Source: Anaerophilus nitritigenes (GTDB taxonomy: Bacteria; Bacillota; Clostridia; Peptostreptococcales; Thermotaleaceae). Taken from it: a stretch of DNA of 64,000 nucleotides. The translations under genes and the position numbers were made by a program. Under the pieces are notes generated by a model that searched no databases, was not told where the DNA came from, and saw nothing but the letters and a program-made list of their open reading frames with translations. The stretch covers positions 62,001-126,000 of the forward strand of contig NZ_RYYS01000009.1 of NCBI RefSeq assembly GCF_004138215.1, read 5' to 3'. Every line of letters starts with the position of its first letter. Position 1 is the stretch's first letter. Positions 1 through 8,263 of the stretch are shown here, piece by piece.

Positions 1-1
1 A

Positions 2-565
2 AAAGATGCATTGAATTTAGCCAAAGATCTATTAGGAAAGATATTAGTACGAAAGATAGGAGACCGTTTGATTCAATGCAAAATCGTAGAAACAGAAAGC
101 TATATAGGGCCGCAAGATAAAGGATGCCATGCATACAACAATAAAAGAACAAAAAGAACAGAAGTCATGTTTTGGGATGGAGGATATGCCTATATTTATA
201 TGATTTATGGCATGTATTATTGTTTAAATATTGTAGCTGCTAAGAAAGAGGAGCCTCAGGCAGTACTTATAAGAGCTGTAGAGCCTTTGAATGAATTTGA
301 AATATTAAAAGAAAATAGAAAAATAAAGTCTAAAAAATTAAAGGATTTAACAAATGGACCAGGAAAGCTTTGTAAGGCTCTACATATTACAAAAGAATTG
401 AATGGATATGATATGATTAGTGGAGATGAGCTTTATATAAAAGACAATGATGAAAAAATAGAAATTGTTTCTACAAAGAGAGTTAATATAGATTATGCAG
501 AGGAATATAAAGATAAACTTTGGAGATTTTATATAAAGGATCATTCATTTGTATCTAAAAATTAA
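2..565 (+). CDS. DNA-3-methyladenine glycosylase (AAG/MPG family), 5' partial
   Basis: Removes alkylated purines such as 3-methyladenine from DNA as the first step of base-excision repair. The frame is open from base 2 and the reading KDALNLAKDLLGK matches the family's N-terminal block, so the true start lies upstream of the window and the TTG at 11 is internal. Visible family motifs are ETESYIGPQDKGCHAYNNKRT (base-flipping and catalytic region), GGYAYIYMIYGMYYCLNIV (core strand) and LTNGPGKLCKALHI (C-terminal DNA-binding block). The Glu of VETESY is the expected catalytic residue. An imperfect hairpin with a T-run follows the stop. It is not linked by function to the next gene. Family assignment is firm; only the first few residues are missing. 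Confidence 0.93.
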   Translation, partial: KDALNLAKDLLGKILVRKIGDRLIQCKIVETESYIGPQDKGCHAYNNKRTKRTEVMFWDGGYAYIYMIYGMYYCLNIVAAKKEEPQAVLIRAVEPLNEFEILKENRKIKSKKLKDLTNGPGKLCKALHITKELNGYDMISGDELYIKDNDEKIEIVSTKRVNIDYAEEYKDKLWRFYIKDHSFVSKN

Positions 566-578
566 TGAATCCTTTTTA
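536..578 (+). terminator. Probable intrinsic terminator of the glycosylase gene
   Basis: GGAT plus ATTCATT (538-549, one bulged base) pairs with AATGAATCC (564-572), followed by TTTTT. It overlaps the end of the coding sequence. Confidence 0.5.
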
Positions 579-701
579 TAAATGATTGTAGAAGTCAAAA
601 TGAATATATATTATAATGATGTTAAGAAAAAATGGAATTATAAGAAATCAGAAGAAAACGTTTTGAAAAAAGCAAGATGATATAAAGGAGGATGTATAAA
701 T

Positions 702-1805
702 ATGCAATCTGTGGTAGAAACTGAAAGATATCCTATGCTTGAAGTACATACAAAAAAGATTTATGATAATGTAAAATACATGGTAGACCTTTGCAATGAA
801 AAAGGGATAGAAATAGCAGGAGTGGTAAAAGGATTTAATGGACTTCCTAAAGTAGTAGATCAATTTGTAGAAGCAGGATGTAAGTATATAGCAGATTCTC
901 GTATGGATCAAATTATAAGGTTAAAGGAATATGGGATCAAAAGTCCAATGATGCTTATAAGAATTCCTATGTTTAGTGAGATAGAAGAATTGGTAAAATA
1001 TGTTGATATTAGTTTGAATTCAGAAAAAGAAACTTTAGATCGAATAGAAAAAGAATGTAAAAAGCAAAATAAGCATCATAAAGTTATTTTAATGTTTGAT
1101 TTAGGAGATTTAAGAGAAGGAGTTTTTGAAGAAGACGAATTAATAGAATTAGCAATATATGTAGAGGAAAAACTTCAATATGTAGAATTAGGAGGAATAG
1201 GAACAAATTTAGGCTGTTATGGATCTATTAAGCCTACAAAAGATAATCTAGGGAAACTTTGTGATCTTGCTGAAAGTATTGAAGAAAAAATCAATAGATC
1301 ATTAGAGATTATATCTGGAGGAGCAACAAGCTCTATTCCTCTTTTATTAGATGGAGATATGCCTAATAAAATAAACAATCTCAGAATAGGAGAAGGGGTA
1401 TTACTTGCTAAAGATTTAGATGAATTTTGGGGATATGATATGAGTTCAATGCATCAAGATACATTTGTACTAAAGGCACAAGTAGTAGAAGTGAAAAATA
1501 AACCTACTCATCCTATTGGAGAAATTTTTATTGATGCATTTGGAAATTCTCCTACCTATGAGGATAAAGGAATAAGAAAAAGAGCATTGCTTGCGATAGG
1601 AAAACAAGACTTTGCTCTTGATGATAAGTTAATTCCTAAAATGGAAGGAGTACAGATTGTTGGAAGTAGTAGTGACCATTTAATTATAGATATTCATGAT
1701 TGTAAGGAGAATATAAAGCTTGGAGATATAGTAGATTTTACTATGTATTATCCACCTATGTTGTATTTAAGTGGATCTAATTCTGTACATAAGGTATATA
1801 GATAA
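702..1805 (+). CDS. orr: Alanine/ornithine racemase family PLP enzyme, probably ornithine racemase
   Basis: A fold-type III (TIM-barrel plus beta-domain) pyridoxal-phosphate racemase. IAGVVKGFNG near residue 45 carries the Lys expected to bind PLP. GGIGTNLGCYG, ISGGATSS and LRIGEGVLL are the phosphate-binding and subunit-interface blocks of the ornithine-racemase subgroup (Orr of Clostridium sticklandii), which differ from standard Alr. The 367-aa length fits that group. AAAGGAGG sits 11 bases before the ATG. In ornithine fermenters this enzyme makes D-ornithine for the oxidative branch, but no ord/ora genes lie nearby, so the substrate is inferred. It ends at a hairpin shared with the convergent glutaminase gene. 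Confidence 0.8.
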   Translation: MQSVVETERYPMLEVHTKKIYDNVKYMVDLCNEKGIEIAGVVKGFNGLPKVVDQFVEAGCKYIADSRMDQIIRLKEYGIKSPMMLIRIPMFSEIEELVKYVDISLNSEKETLDRIEKECKKQNKHHKVILMFDLGDLREGVFEEDELIELAIYVEEKLQYVELGGIGTNLGCYGSIKPTKDNLGKLCDLAESIEEKINRSLEIISGGATSSIPLLLDGDMPNKINNLRIGEGVLLAKDLDEFWGYDMSSMHQDTFVLKAQVVEVKNKPTHPIGEIFIDAFGNSPTYEDKGIRKRALLAIGKQDFALDDKLIPKMEGVQIVGSSSDHLIIDIHDCKENIKLGDIVDFTMYYPPMLYLSGSNSVHKVYR

Positions 1806-1845
1806 AAAAATTAGCATGTTGCTACAGCAACATGCTAATTTTTTA
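1804..1845. terminator. Bidirectional terminator between orr and glsA
   Basis: A perfect 12-bp stem (1811-1822 with 1827-1838, loop TACA) is flanked by A-rich sequence on the left and a T-run on the right, so it can stop transcription in both directions between the convergent genes. Confidence 0.9.
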
Positions 1846-1866
1846 TCTATTCTTCTATATATTTTT

Positions 1867-2784
1867 TTAGAAGATACTTAAATGAATTTTTTTTGAAAGC
1901 TCTTCTAAAACTTTCAAACCTCCTATACTATTTCCATTCTCATCAAGAGCAGGACCTACTACTGCAATCCCCATTCTCTTTGGAACAACAGACATGATAC
2001 AACCACCAACACCACTTTTTGAAGGAGTACCTACATTTACAGCAAATTCTCCAGACGCATTATAAAGTCCACATGTCAACATAATCGTTTGTACAATTTG
2101 ACATACCCATTTAGGAAGAAATTGTTCTCCAGACCAAGGGATGATTCCTCTATTGGCAATGACGGATGCAATTTTTGCTATATCTTTCACAGTAACTTCT
2201 ATAGAACATAGTTTAAAATAGGCATCTAATACATCTTCTACATCTCGTTTGATAATATTTGCTCCTTTTAAATAATAGGCAATGGCACGATTTGTATTTC
2301 CGGTAAGTTTTTCAGATTGATATACATGATCATTAATATCAATAGTTGGATTGTTTGCCATAACCCTAATCATTTGAAGTACATGATCAAATCTTTGGGT
2401 GCCATTATCACCAGCAACTAAAGAGGTACAGACAATTGCACCTGCATTAATAAAAGGATTTAGTGGTTTGTGAGAATCTTTAGTTTCTAGTCGAACAATA
2501 GAATTGAAAGGATCAGCAGAAGGTTCATAGCCTACTTTTGAGAATACAGCTTCTTTTCCTTTGTCCATCAGTGCACATGCTAAAGTAATTACTTTAGAGA
2601 CACTTTGCATTGTAAACTTTGTTTCAAAATCACCTGCACAAAATTCGTTACATGCTAAATCAAATACGCAAATTCCTAAAGCATTTGGATTTGACTTTGC
2701 AAGTTCTGGGATGTAAGTTGCAACTTTTCCTTCTTTTATCCAACCTTTATTATTCTCGATAACTTGATTTAATAATTGTTGCAC
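1867..2784 (-). CDS. glsA: Glutaminase A
   Basis: Hydrolyses L-glutamine to glutamate and ammonia; a serine-dependent enzyme of the beta-lactamase/PBP-like fold. FTMQSVSKVITL holds the SxxK catalytic pair. NPFINAGAIV, GNTNRAIAYYLK, VANRGIIPWSGE and the C-terminal SGVGGCIMSVVP are further family blocks. About 305 aa, the usual length. The reading frame also allows a TTG at 2790, but GAGGTGA (2791-2797) would then be only one base away; the GTG at 2784 leaves 6 bases and is preferred. Monocistronic and convergent with orr. In anaerobes it may supply ammonia or take part in acid resistance; nothing nearby decides this. Confidence 0.93.
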   Translation of the reverse strand: MQQLLNQVIENNKGWIKEGKVATYIPELAKSNPNALGICVFDLACNEFCAGDFETKFTMQSVSKVITLACALMDKGKEAVFSKVGYEPSADPFNSIVRLETKDSHKPLNPFINAGAIVCTSLVAGDNGTQRFDHVLQMIRVMANNPTIDINDHVYQSEKLTGNTNRAIAYYLKGANIIKRDVEDVLDAYFKLCSIEVTVKDIAKIASVIANRGIIPWSGEQFLPKWVCQIVQTIMLTCGLYNASGEFAVNVGTPSKSGVGGCIMSVVPKRMGIAVVGPALDENGNSIGGLKVLEELSKKIHLSIF

Positions 2785-3003
2785 TTGCAATCACCTCGGT
2801 TTCTGAAAAATAATATGAAAAATAATGAGATACATTAAATATTTGCACAATACAATTTTAAAACAAATAAAATGCATATGTCAAACTATTTTACCAATTT
2901 TATAAAATAAATCTAAATCTGGGTTAAAATATAAAATTATTTACACATTTTAATATAAAACTATGGTATATTAAAGAAGATTTTATTGCAAAGGATGATT
3001 ACA

Positions 3004-4410
3004 ATGAAATTTTGGCAGAGGATTTTTATTTACAATTTTCTTTTATTTGTAATAATTTTAAATATAGGAGGAGTTATTTTAATAGAAAATAGCCATCAAG
3101 CAGACTTAAAAAGGGAAGTTCAAAGGACTCTTAGTGAACATTTAAGCATTTATTCCGGTATGAATATGATTATAGAAAATAGGATTTATGAAGATGAAAG
3201 ATTTGGACAAAGTTTTTTATATGATCATATCAGAAATTTTTTAGAAAAATTTCATGATGAAAAAATATATGTAGAGCTTTTAGATAAAAACAATGATATA
3301 TTTTTTACTAGTGTAGACTTTAGAATAAACAGAGAAAGAAAGGAATTAAAAAATCCTCTTGAGAATAGAAGAAAATATATTATAAGGGATCTACAGGATC
3401 AAACTTATTTATTTGTTACAAATATGGTAGAGATCAAGAAAGAGCCTCTCAAATTTACATATATTAGAAATATTACAGAGATATATGCAGAAAGAAATAA
3501 GCAATACAAATTTTTATTTCAATTGGAACTTGTAATGTTTATTTTTATGAGTGTAAGCATGTATTTTATGAGTAGATATATTACAAAACCTATTTATAAA
3601 CTTATAGATGCTATAGAGGATATCACAAGAGGAAATTATTCAAATAGGGTGGAGATTTATGGAGAAGATGAAATAGGGACACTTGCAAAGAAGTTTAATG
3701 AAATGACAGATAACCTAGATGAGAAAATAAATGAATTGGAAAAAAATACAAAAGAAAAACAAAGATTTATAGACAACCTAACTCATGAATTAAAAACACC
3801 TCTTACTTCTATCATAGGTTATGCAGATTTTCTAAGATCTACAAAATATAATGAAGAAATTTATATAAAGGGACTTAATTATATCTATCAAGAGGGAAAA
3901 AGACTAGAGATGCTTTCTTCAAAAATGATGAATTTGATTTTATTGAAGAATGAAAATTTCATCATGAAAAAAGAAAATTTAAAAGAAATTATATTAGAGG
4001 TGGAAAAAATTTTAAAGTATCGTCTCAAAGAAAAAGATATAGGGATGATCATTGAGACCAAAGATTTGTACAAAGAAGTTGAAAAAGACCTTATGAAAAA
4101 TCTAATTGGAAACTTAATAGATAATGGAATAAAGGCATCCCAAATAGGAAGTAATATTTATGTAAAGCTTTATGAAAAAAATGAAAAAATAATCATTGAA
4201 GTAAGAGATGAAGGAATTGGAATAAAAGAAGAAGATATAAAAAAAGTATTTGAACCATTTTTTATGGGAGATGGTTCAAGAAGTAGAAAAAATGAAGGAG
4301 CAGGATTAGGACTTTCTATATGTAATGAAATTGCAAAGCTACATAAAGCAAATTTAGAAATTGAGAGTACTTTCGATAAAGGAACTATAATAAAAATTAT
4401 ATTTGATTAA
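3004..4410 (+). CDS. Membrane sensor histidine kinase (HAMP-HisKA-HATPase)
   Basis: Transmembrane kinase of a two-component system. TM1 is near residues 6-28 (IFIYNFLLFVIILNIGG), followed by an extracellular sensor of about 140 aa, TM2 near 171-190, a HAMP domain (ITKPIYKLIDAIEDITRGNY), the H-box NLTHELKTPLTSIIGY with H261 as phosphoacceptor, the N-box LIGNLIDNGIKAS, G1 DEGIGI, F-box VFEPFFMG and G2 EGAGLGLSI. An upstream in-frame TTG at 2986 is possible, but the AAAGG at 2990-2994 fits the ATG at 3004 with about 9 bases spacing. It is followed by a lipoprotein and its probable regulator, so the three likely form one envelope-signalling unit with the kinase gene first, the reverse of the usual order. 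The stimulus is unknown. Confidence 0.93.
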   Translation: MKFWQRIFIYNFLLFVIILNIGGVILIENSHQADLKREVQRTLSEHLSIYSGMNMIIENRIYEDERFGQSFLYDHIRNFLEKFHDEKIYVELLDKNNDIFFTSVDFRINRERKELKNPLENRRKYIIRDLQDQTYLFVTNMVEIKKEPLKFTYIRNITEIYAERNKQYKFLFQLELVMFIFMSVSMYFMSRYITKPIYKLIDAIEDITRGNYSNRVEIYGEDEIGTLAKKFNEMTDNLDEKINELEKNTKEKQRFIDNLTHELKTPLTSIIGYADFLRSTKYNEEIYIKGLNYIYQEGKRLEMLSSKMMNLILLKNENFIMKKENLKEIILEVEKILKYRLKEKDIGMIIETKDLYKEVEKDLMKNLIGNLIDNGIKASQIGSNIYVKLYEKNEKIIIEVRDEGIGIKEEDIKKVFEPFFMGDGSRSRKNEGAGLGLSICNEIAKLHKANLEIESTFDKGTIIKIIFD

Positions 4411-4504
4411 AATTTACAACTTTTTTACAAGTTGGATAAGGTTTGTATCAATAGATTTGTTATTCTTTCATTGTAGATATAACTATGAAAGAGAGGTATA
4501 GAAA

Positions 4505-5563
4505 ATGAAAAAAATATGGATTGCATTATTAGTAGGAGCATTACTTACAGGCTGTGGAACACAAGGGATTCCTAAAGATCAAGTGATGACAGAAAAAGTA
4601 CAACAAGAAGAAAATGTAAATCAAGAAGAGCTTATAAAGAATGCTAAGGACAGTTATAAAAAATACTTTAAAAGAGATATGGATATAAATGGGTTAACTG
4701 TAAAAACTATTTTAATGGAGAAAGATGATTATGTTTGGACAAATGATTATTGGAGAGTTGTTTGGGTAGATGAAAAGGATAAGCAAAAATATAGAGTAGG
4801 TATAGATACAAAAACAGGACAAATTGTAGAAATGGCAGATACAAAATCCATTGATGAACAAAAAAACAGAGAAATAAATTTAAGAGAAGAAAAAGAAAAA
4901 GCACTAGATTTTATAAAAGAAAATAATATAGTAGAAGATACAAAAAATTTAGAGTTATGGAGTGCAGGAGAAGATGGAAAAATTTCTAGCTTTAAATTTC
5001 ACTATAAAGAAGGTAACCATATATATATTAAATTAGATCATGAAAAGGTAGTAGATCTTTATCATACAAAAGGGAAAAATTTTAATAATCAAGATGTAAA
5101 AGTAAAAAAAGAAGAAGCTATATCTATTGCTATAGGGGGGGTAGAAAAGTATTTTGATAAAAAAATAAATAGAAATGATTTTACAGAAAGCATTAATTTA
5201 GTAGATAATACATACGGAGATACAGACGGAAATACATGGTTTATATATTGGCAGGATGTAGAAGGTGAGCTTGATTATAAAGATATTACATATGGTGCTC
5301 AAGTAGATGCTGAAAGTGGAAAATTAGTATTAGTAGAAGGATTAGAAAAAGATTTGAAAAAGCCTACTCAAAAAATGAATGAAGAAGAAGAAAAAGAAAT
5401 TGCTATGAAATATTTAGAAAAAGTAGGTATAAAAGGTGCAAAATATGAAGGGAAAATTGTTGAGAAATATGTAAAATATCTTACTTTTTCCTATAAAAAT
5501 AAAAAAATTGAGTTATATATAGATGATATAGAAAAAAAAGTATATGTGATTGTTTTTAAATAG
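4505..5563 (+). CDS. PepSY-like repeat lipoprotein
   Basis: Predicted lipoprotein: a Lys-rich start, a hydrophobic stretch and the lipobox LLTGC (Cys about residue 17). The mature part contains repeated alpha/beta units ending in patterns such as YRVGIDTKTGQIVEM and YGAQVDAESGKLVLVEG, typical of PepSY/YpeB-like domains, which often inhibit proteases or act as extracellular ligand-binding modules. It lies between a histidine kinase and a response regulator, which suggests an accessory sensor or regulated effector for that system. AGAGAGG precedes the ATG by 9 bases. The family call is by pattern only and a function cannot be stated. A hairpin terminator follows immediately. Confidence 0.7.
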   Translation: MKKIWIALLVGALLTGCGTQGIPKDQVMTEKVQQEENVNQEELIKNAKDSYKKYFKRDMDINGLTVKTILMEKDDYVWTNDYWRVVWVDEKDKQKYRVGIDTKTGQIVEMADTKSIDEQKNREINLREEKEKALDFIKENNIVEDTKNLELWSAGEDGKISSFKFHYKEGNHIYIKLDHEKVVDLYHTKGKNFNNQDVKVKKEEAISIAIGGVEKYFDKKINRNDFTESINLVDNTYGDTDGNTWFIYWQDVEGELDYKDITYGAQVDAESGKLVLVEGLEKDLKKPTQKMNEEEEKEIAMKYLEKVGIKGAKYEGKIVEKYVKYLTFSYKNKKIELYIDDIEKKVYVIVFK

Positions 5564-5595
5564 TATAAGGAAATTCCTTATACTTTTTCTATTTT
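5562..5595 (+). terminator. Terminator/attenuator between lipoprotein and response regulator
   Basis: An 11-bp stem AGTATAAGGAA/TTCCTTATACT (5562-5572 with 5574-5584) followed by TTTTTCTATTTTT. It sits only about 50 bases before the regulator gene, so regulator expression probably depends on readthrough or a short promoter in the gap. Confidence 0.75.
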
Positions 5596-5644
5596 TAAAA
5601 AAGTTATATAATAAATTAAGAAATTATTTTTAGGGGTGTAAAAA

Positions 5645-6295
5645 ATGGGAATCATTTTAATTGTAGAGGATGATGAAGCTATTTCAGATTTGATTAAATT
5701 AAATTTAGAAATGGTAGGATATAAAGTTAGACAAGTGTATGATGGAAAAAAGGCTTTAGAGATTATAAAAGAAGAAGACTTTGATTTAATTTTACTAGAT
5801 GTAATGCTTCCTATAGTAGATGGATATACTATTATGGAAAATATTCATCATTTGGGTATTCCTGTGATTTTTCTTACAGCAAGAGATCATTTATCTGACA
5901 GAGTAAAAGGACTCAAAATGGGAGCAGATGATTATATTATAAAGCCATTTGAATCTATAGAGCTTTTAGCAAGAGTAGAAGCAGTTTTAAGAAGATGTAC
6001 AAAAAAAGAAGAACTTACTTTTAAAAATATTAATATCTATTTAAAAGAGAGAATCGTAAAAAAGAATGATGAAAATATAGATCTTACATTAAAAGAATAT
6101 GAACTCTTAATACTTTTAGTAGAAAATAAAGGGATTGCTTTATCAAGAGAAAAAATTCTTCGAAAAATATGGGGATATGATTATATAGGAGAAACAAGAA
6201 CTGTAGATATGCATATTCAAAAGCTTAGAAAAAAATTAGATTTATTTGAAGAAATTACTACTGTATATAAAGTTGGATACAGATTAGAAATATAA
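5645..6295 (+). CDS. OmpR/PhoB-type response regulator
   Basis: 216-aa DNA-binding response regulator. The receiver domain (1-120) shows the acidic pair VEDDEA, the phosphoacceptor D52 in LILLDVMLP, the switch Thr in FLTAR and the Lys in IIKPF. A winged-helix output domain follows, with LTLKEYELLILLVEN and the recognition segment TVDMHIQKLRKKL. AGGGGTG precedes the ATG by 7 bases. The likely partner is the kinase at 3004-4410. It is bracketed by two hairpins sharing the same AGTATAAGG stem. Confidence 0.95.
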   Translation: MGIILIVEDDEAISDLIKLNLEMVGYKVRQVYDGKKALEIIKEEDFDLILLDVMLPIVDGYTIMENIHHLGIPVIFLTARDHLSDRVKGLKMGADDYIIKPFESIELLARVEAVLRRCTKKEELTFKNINIYLKERIVKKNDENIDLTLKEYELLILLVENKGIALSREKILRKIWGYDYIGETRTVDMHIQKLRKKLDLFEEITTVYKVGYRLEI

Positions 6296-6329
6296 TAGGG
6301 GAAAAGTTTTTAATATAAAATTTGAATAC

Positions 6330-6382
6330 CGTTTAATAATAAAAAGTATAAGGTTATACCTTATACTTTTTATTATTAAACG
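6330..6382. terminator. 25-bp perfect palindrome, terminator after the response regulator
   Basis: Arms 6330-6354 and 6358-6382 are perfectly complementary with a TAT loop. The inner part (AGTATAAGGT/ACCTTATACT then TTTTTATTATT) has the form of an intrinsic terminator, and the mirrored A-tract would allow function on both strands. 6383-6516 shows no gene. Confidence 0.8.
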
Positions 6383-6516
6383 ATATACTGTAACTCCTAT
6401 CTAATAGTTTACTTTAATATAGTATTACCATGCTAGAATGGTAGTTTGTAATAAAAACATAATAATATCATATATATAATATAAAATCAAATAAATTTTG
6501 AAAAAAAGAAGGAATT

Positions 6517-6544
6517 TTGAAATAAAGGAAGAAATTTGTAATAG
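6517..6544 (+). promoter_or_regulatory. Candidate promoter of the c-di-GMP riboswitch transcript
   Basis: TTGAAA (6517-6522), 16-base spacer, TAATAG (6539-6544). It is the best-placed sigma-A-like pair upstream of the aptamer, but the -10 element is weak. A short AGACCT/AGGTCT hairpin (6551-6571) follows. Confidence 0.35.
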
Positions 6545-6585
6545 GAAGAAAGACCTAAAATATATAGGTCTTTAACCTTAAAATA

Positions 6586-6737
6586 TCATGTAGTCAATAG
6601 CAAACTTATTGAAAAATAAGGACGCAAAGCCATGGGTCTAAGGAAATTTATATTTCTATGATTGCCAGGTTACCAAAGCATGAATGTAGATGAATTGCCA
6701 TTTTAAAGAAAGGCGCCTACATCATAGGGGTCTTTTT
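6586..6737 (+). ncRNA. Cyclic di-GMP-I (GEMM-I) riboswitch with expression platform
   Basis: The aptamer spans 6586-6683. P1 is TCATG/CATGA (6586-6590 with 6679-6683). The conserved core reads AGCAAAC, a GAAA-capped hairpin, GGACGCAAAGCC, GGGTCTAAGG and later GCCAGGTTACC, which matches the GEMM-I consensus including the tetraloop-receptor side. The platform follows: ATGTAG (6684-6689) can pair with CTACAT (6717-6722), with an inner GCC/GGC, before GGGGTCTTTTT (6727-6735), a terminator-like end. A second ATGTAG lies in the P1 5' strand (6588-6593) and could compete for the same partner. The regulated gene encodes a GGDEF protein, so the switch closes a loop on the c-di-GMP pool. Confidence 0.92.
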
Positions 6738-6786
6738 ATTTTATATGAACCAGAAAATGAAAAACATCAACAAGGGGGTGCTTTCA

Positions 6787-8043
6787 TTGAAAAGAAATTT
6801 GTGGACAGAAAAAGATAAGGCCTGTAAGAAATACATATGGATGGGTGTTATATATCTATTAAATGTAGGCTTGTTTATATGGAGTATAAAAAATTATTGT
6901 TCTTGGGAGAGCTGTTTTTTATATTTACTAGGAATTTCTGTAGGATTTTCTTTTTTCCACAATATGACAGATGTAAATTTTTATACAGGAATTACTTTTA
7001 TCATAAATATAGCAGGAATTTTGATGGTTCCATACATAAAAATTGGAAAAGATATATATTTTATTTATACTTTATGTATACTTATTATTTTTTATATGAT
7101 TACCCGCCGAAGAATTAAAACAGAATGTAATATGATTGAAAGAAAGTTATTTGACAAAACGAGATTCGATCATATAAAAGATGGAATTTTAGTATTTAGA
7201 TATGAAGATTTAACAGTAATAGAGTATAATGATACAATCAATTCTTTTTTACAGGAAAAAGAACTAATTGGAAAATGTATAGACGAAATTTTTCAAGAGT
7301 CAATAGCTATGACAATGCATCAAACGCAATTAAAAAATTATTTTAAAAATGGAAATGAAAAAGTGATACTTCAAAATAAAAAATTGGGATCTAAATGGGT
7401 AGACCTAAATCTGAAAATATTTTATGTTTTTGATAAAAAATATTTACTTCTTTGTATATCAGATGTAAGTGCTCATAAAGAGGATAAAGAAAATATAGAG
7501 TATTTAGCTTATCATGATTGTCTTACGAATCTACCAAATAGAAGGTATGGAAATGAAAAGCTAAAATGTATCCTTGAGAAAGCAAGAGATGAAAAAACAA
7601 TGGTAGGGGTTATGTTTATAGATCTTGATAAATTTAAATTTGCAAATGATTTACTAGGACATGCAGCAGGAGATGAACTTTTGAAAAAAGTAGCAAAAAG
7701 AATACAACAAAGTATAAGAAAAAATGATTTAGTAGTTCGGATCGGTGGAGATGAATTTATGATTTTAATGGATGGTTTTTGTTTTGAAGATGAAGTAATA
7801 CAAATTGCTGATAGAATTTTAAATGTATTTTCTAAACCTTTCTTTATAAAAAAACGAGAAATATATGTAACTTGTAGTATAGGAATTTCAATTTTTCCAC
7901 ATCATGGAGCAACTATGGAAAATCTTTTAGAACAGGCAGATATAGCTATGTATGAAGCAAAAAATAACGGGAGAAACAATTACAAAATATATAATAAAAA
8001 AATGGAACAAAATATTTTGATTCAAAAAACAGTTCATTTTTAA
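6787..8043 (+). CDS. Membrane PAS-GGDEF diguanylate cyclase
   Basis: Makes c-di-GMP from two GTP. The N-terminal third holds four to five hydrophobic membrane segments (about residues 15-110), then a PAS-like region (about 125-240) and a GGDEF domain starting at YLAYHDCLTNLPNRR. The active-site signature RIGGDEF is intact (GGDEF 320-324), and RKND five residues upstream is an RxxD inhibitory site, so product inhibition is expected. AAGGGGG (6772-6778) supports the TTG start at 6787; the in-frame ATG at 6745 lies just after the riboswitch T-run and has no ribosome site. Controlled by the c-di-GMP-I riboswitch just upstream. A strong terminator follows. Confidence 0.93.
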   Translation: MKRNLWTEKDKACKKYIWMGVIYLLNVGLFIWSIKNYCSWESCFLYLLGISVGFSFFHNMTDVNFYTGITFIINIAGILMVPYIKIGKDIYFIYTLCILIIFYMITRRRIKTECNMIERKLFDKTRFDHIKDGILVFRYEDLTVIEYNDTINSFLQEKELIGKCIDEIFQESIAMTMHQTQLKNYFKNGNEKVILQNKKLGSKWVDLNLKIFYVFDKKYLLLCISDVSAHKEDKENIEYLAYHDCLTNLPNRRYGNEKLKCILEKARDEKTMVGVMFIDLDKFKFANDLLGHAAGDELLKKVAKRIQQSIRKNDLVVRIGGDEFMILMDGFCFEDEVIQIADRILNVFSKPFFIKKREIYVTCSIGISIFPHHGATMENLLEQADIAMYEAKNNGRNNYKIYNKKMEQNILIQKTVHF

Positions 8044-8048
8044 AAAAT

Positions 8049-8100
8049 CAAGGACGGTTCTTGAGATTTGTAAATATAAATCACAAGAACCGTCTTTTTG
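8049..8100 (+). terminator. Intrinsic terminator after the GGDEF gene
   Basis: Long stem of GGACGGTTCTTG (8052-8063) with CAAGAACCGTCT (8084-8095), extended inward by AGATT/AAATC-like pairing, followed by TTTTTG. Confidence 0.88.
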
Positions 8101-8185
8101 TTTTCTTAATATTTTTTATTTTTGAATCAATGAAAAACGTGAGTAGAACATAGATATATGCAAATTTTTATAAAATGAGAAGTGA

Positions 8186-8214
8186 TTGAAAAGGAAGAAA
8201 AAAAATGCTACAAT
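8186..8214 (+). promoter_or_regulatory. Promoter of the ribose operon
   Basis: TTGAAA (8186-8191), exactly 17 bases, TACAAT (8209-8214). The expected start near 8221 falls inside the operator, consistent with repression by steric block. Confidence 0.8.
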
Positions 8215-8219
8215 TAAGG

Positions 8220-8242
8220 TAAACGTTTAACTTAAATGTTTA
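8220..8242 (+). promoter_or_regulatory. Tandem LacI-type operator for RbsR
   Basis: A perfect dyad TAAACGTTTA (8220-8229) and a one-base variant TAAATGTTTA (8233-8242), offset by 13 bases, match the central-CG operators of LacI/RbsR/CcpA proteins. They overlap the predicted start of the rbsR-K-D-A-C-B transcript, so RbsR (the first gene) is the likely ligand; CcpA could also bind. Confidence 0.7.
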
Positions 8243-8263
8243 TCGTAATATTGGAGGAAGAAT

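Noticed and set aside
24-565. Treating the first gene as complete from the TTG at 11
   Set aside because: Conserved family residues continue upstream in the same frame to the window edge.
600-680. 26-codon frame MNIYYNDVKKK... before orr
   Set aside because: No ribosome site in front of the ATG and composition as expected of random AT-rich sequence.
6745-6786. ATG start for the GGDEF protein just after the riboswitch T-run
   Set aside because: There is no ribosome site before it, whereas AAGGGGG is well placed for the TTG at 6787.
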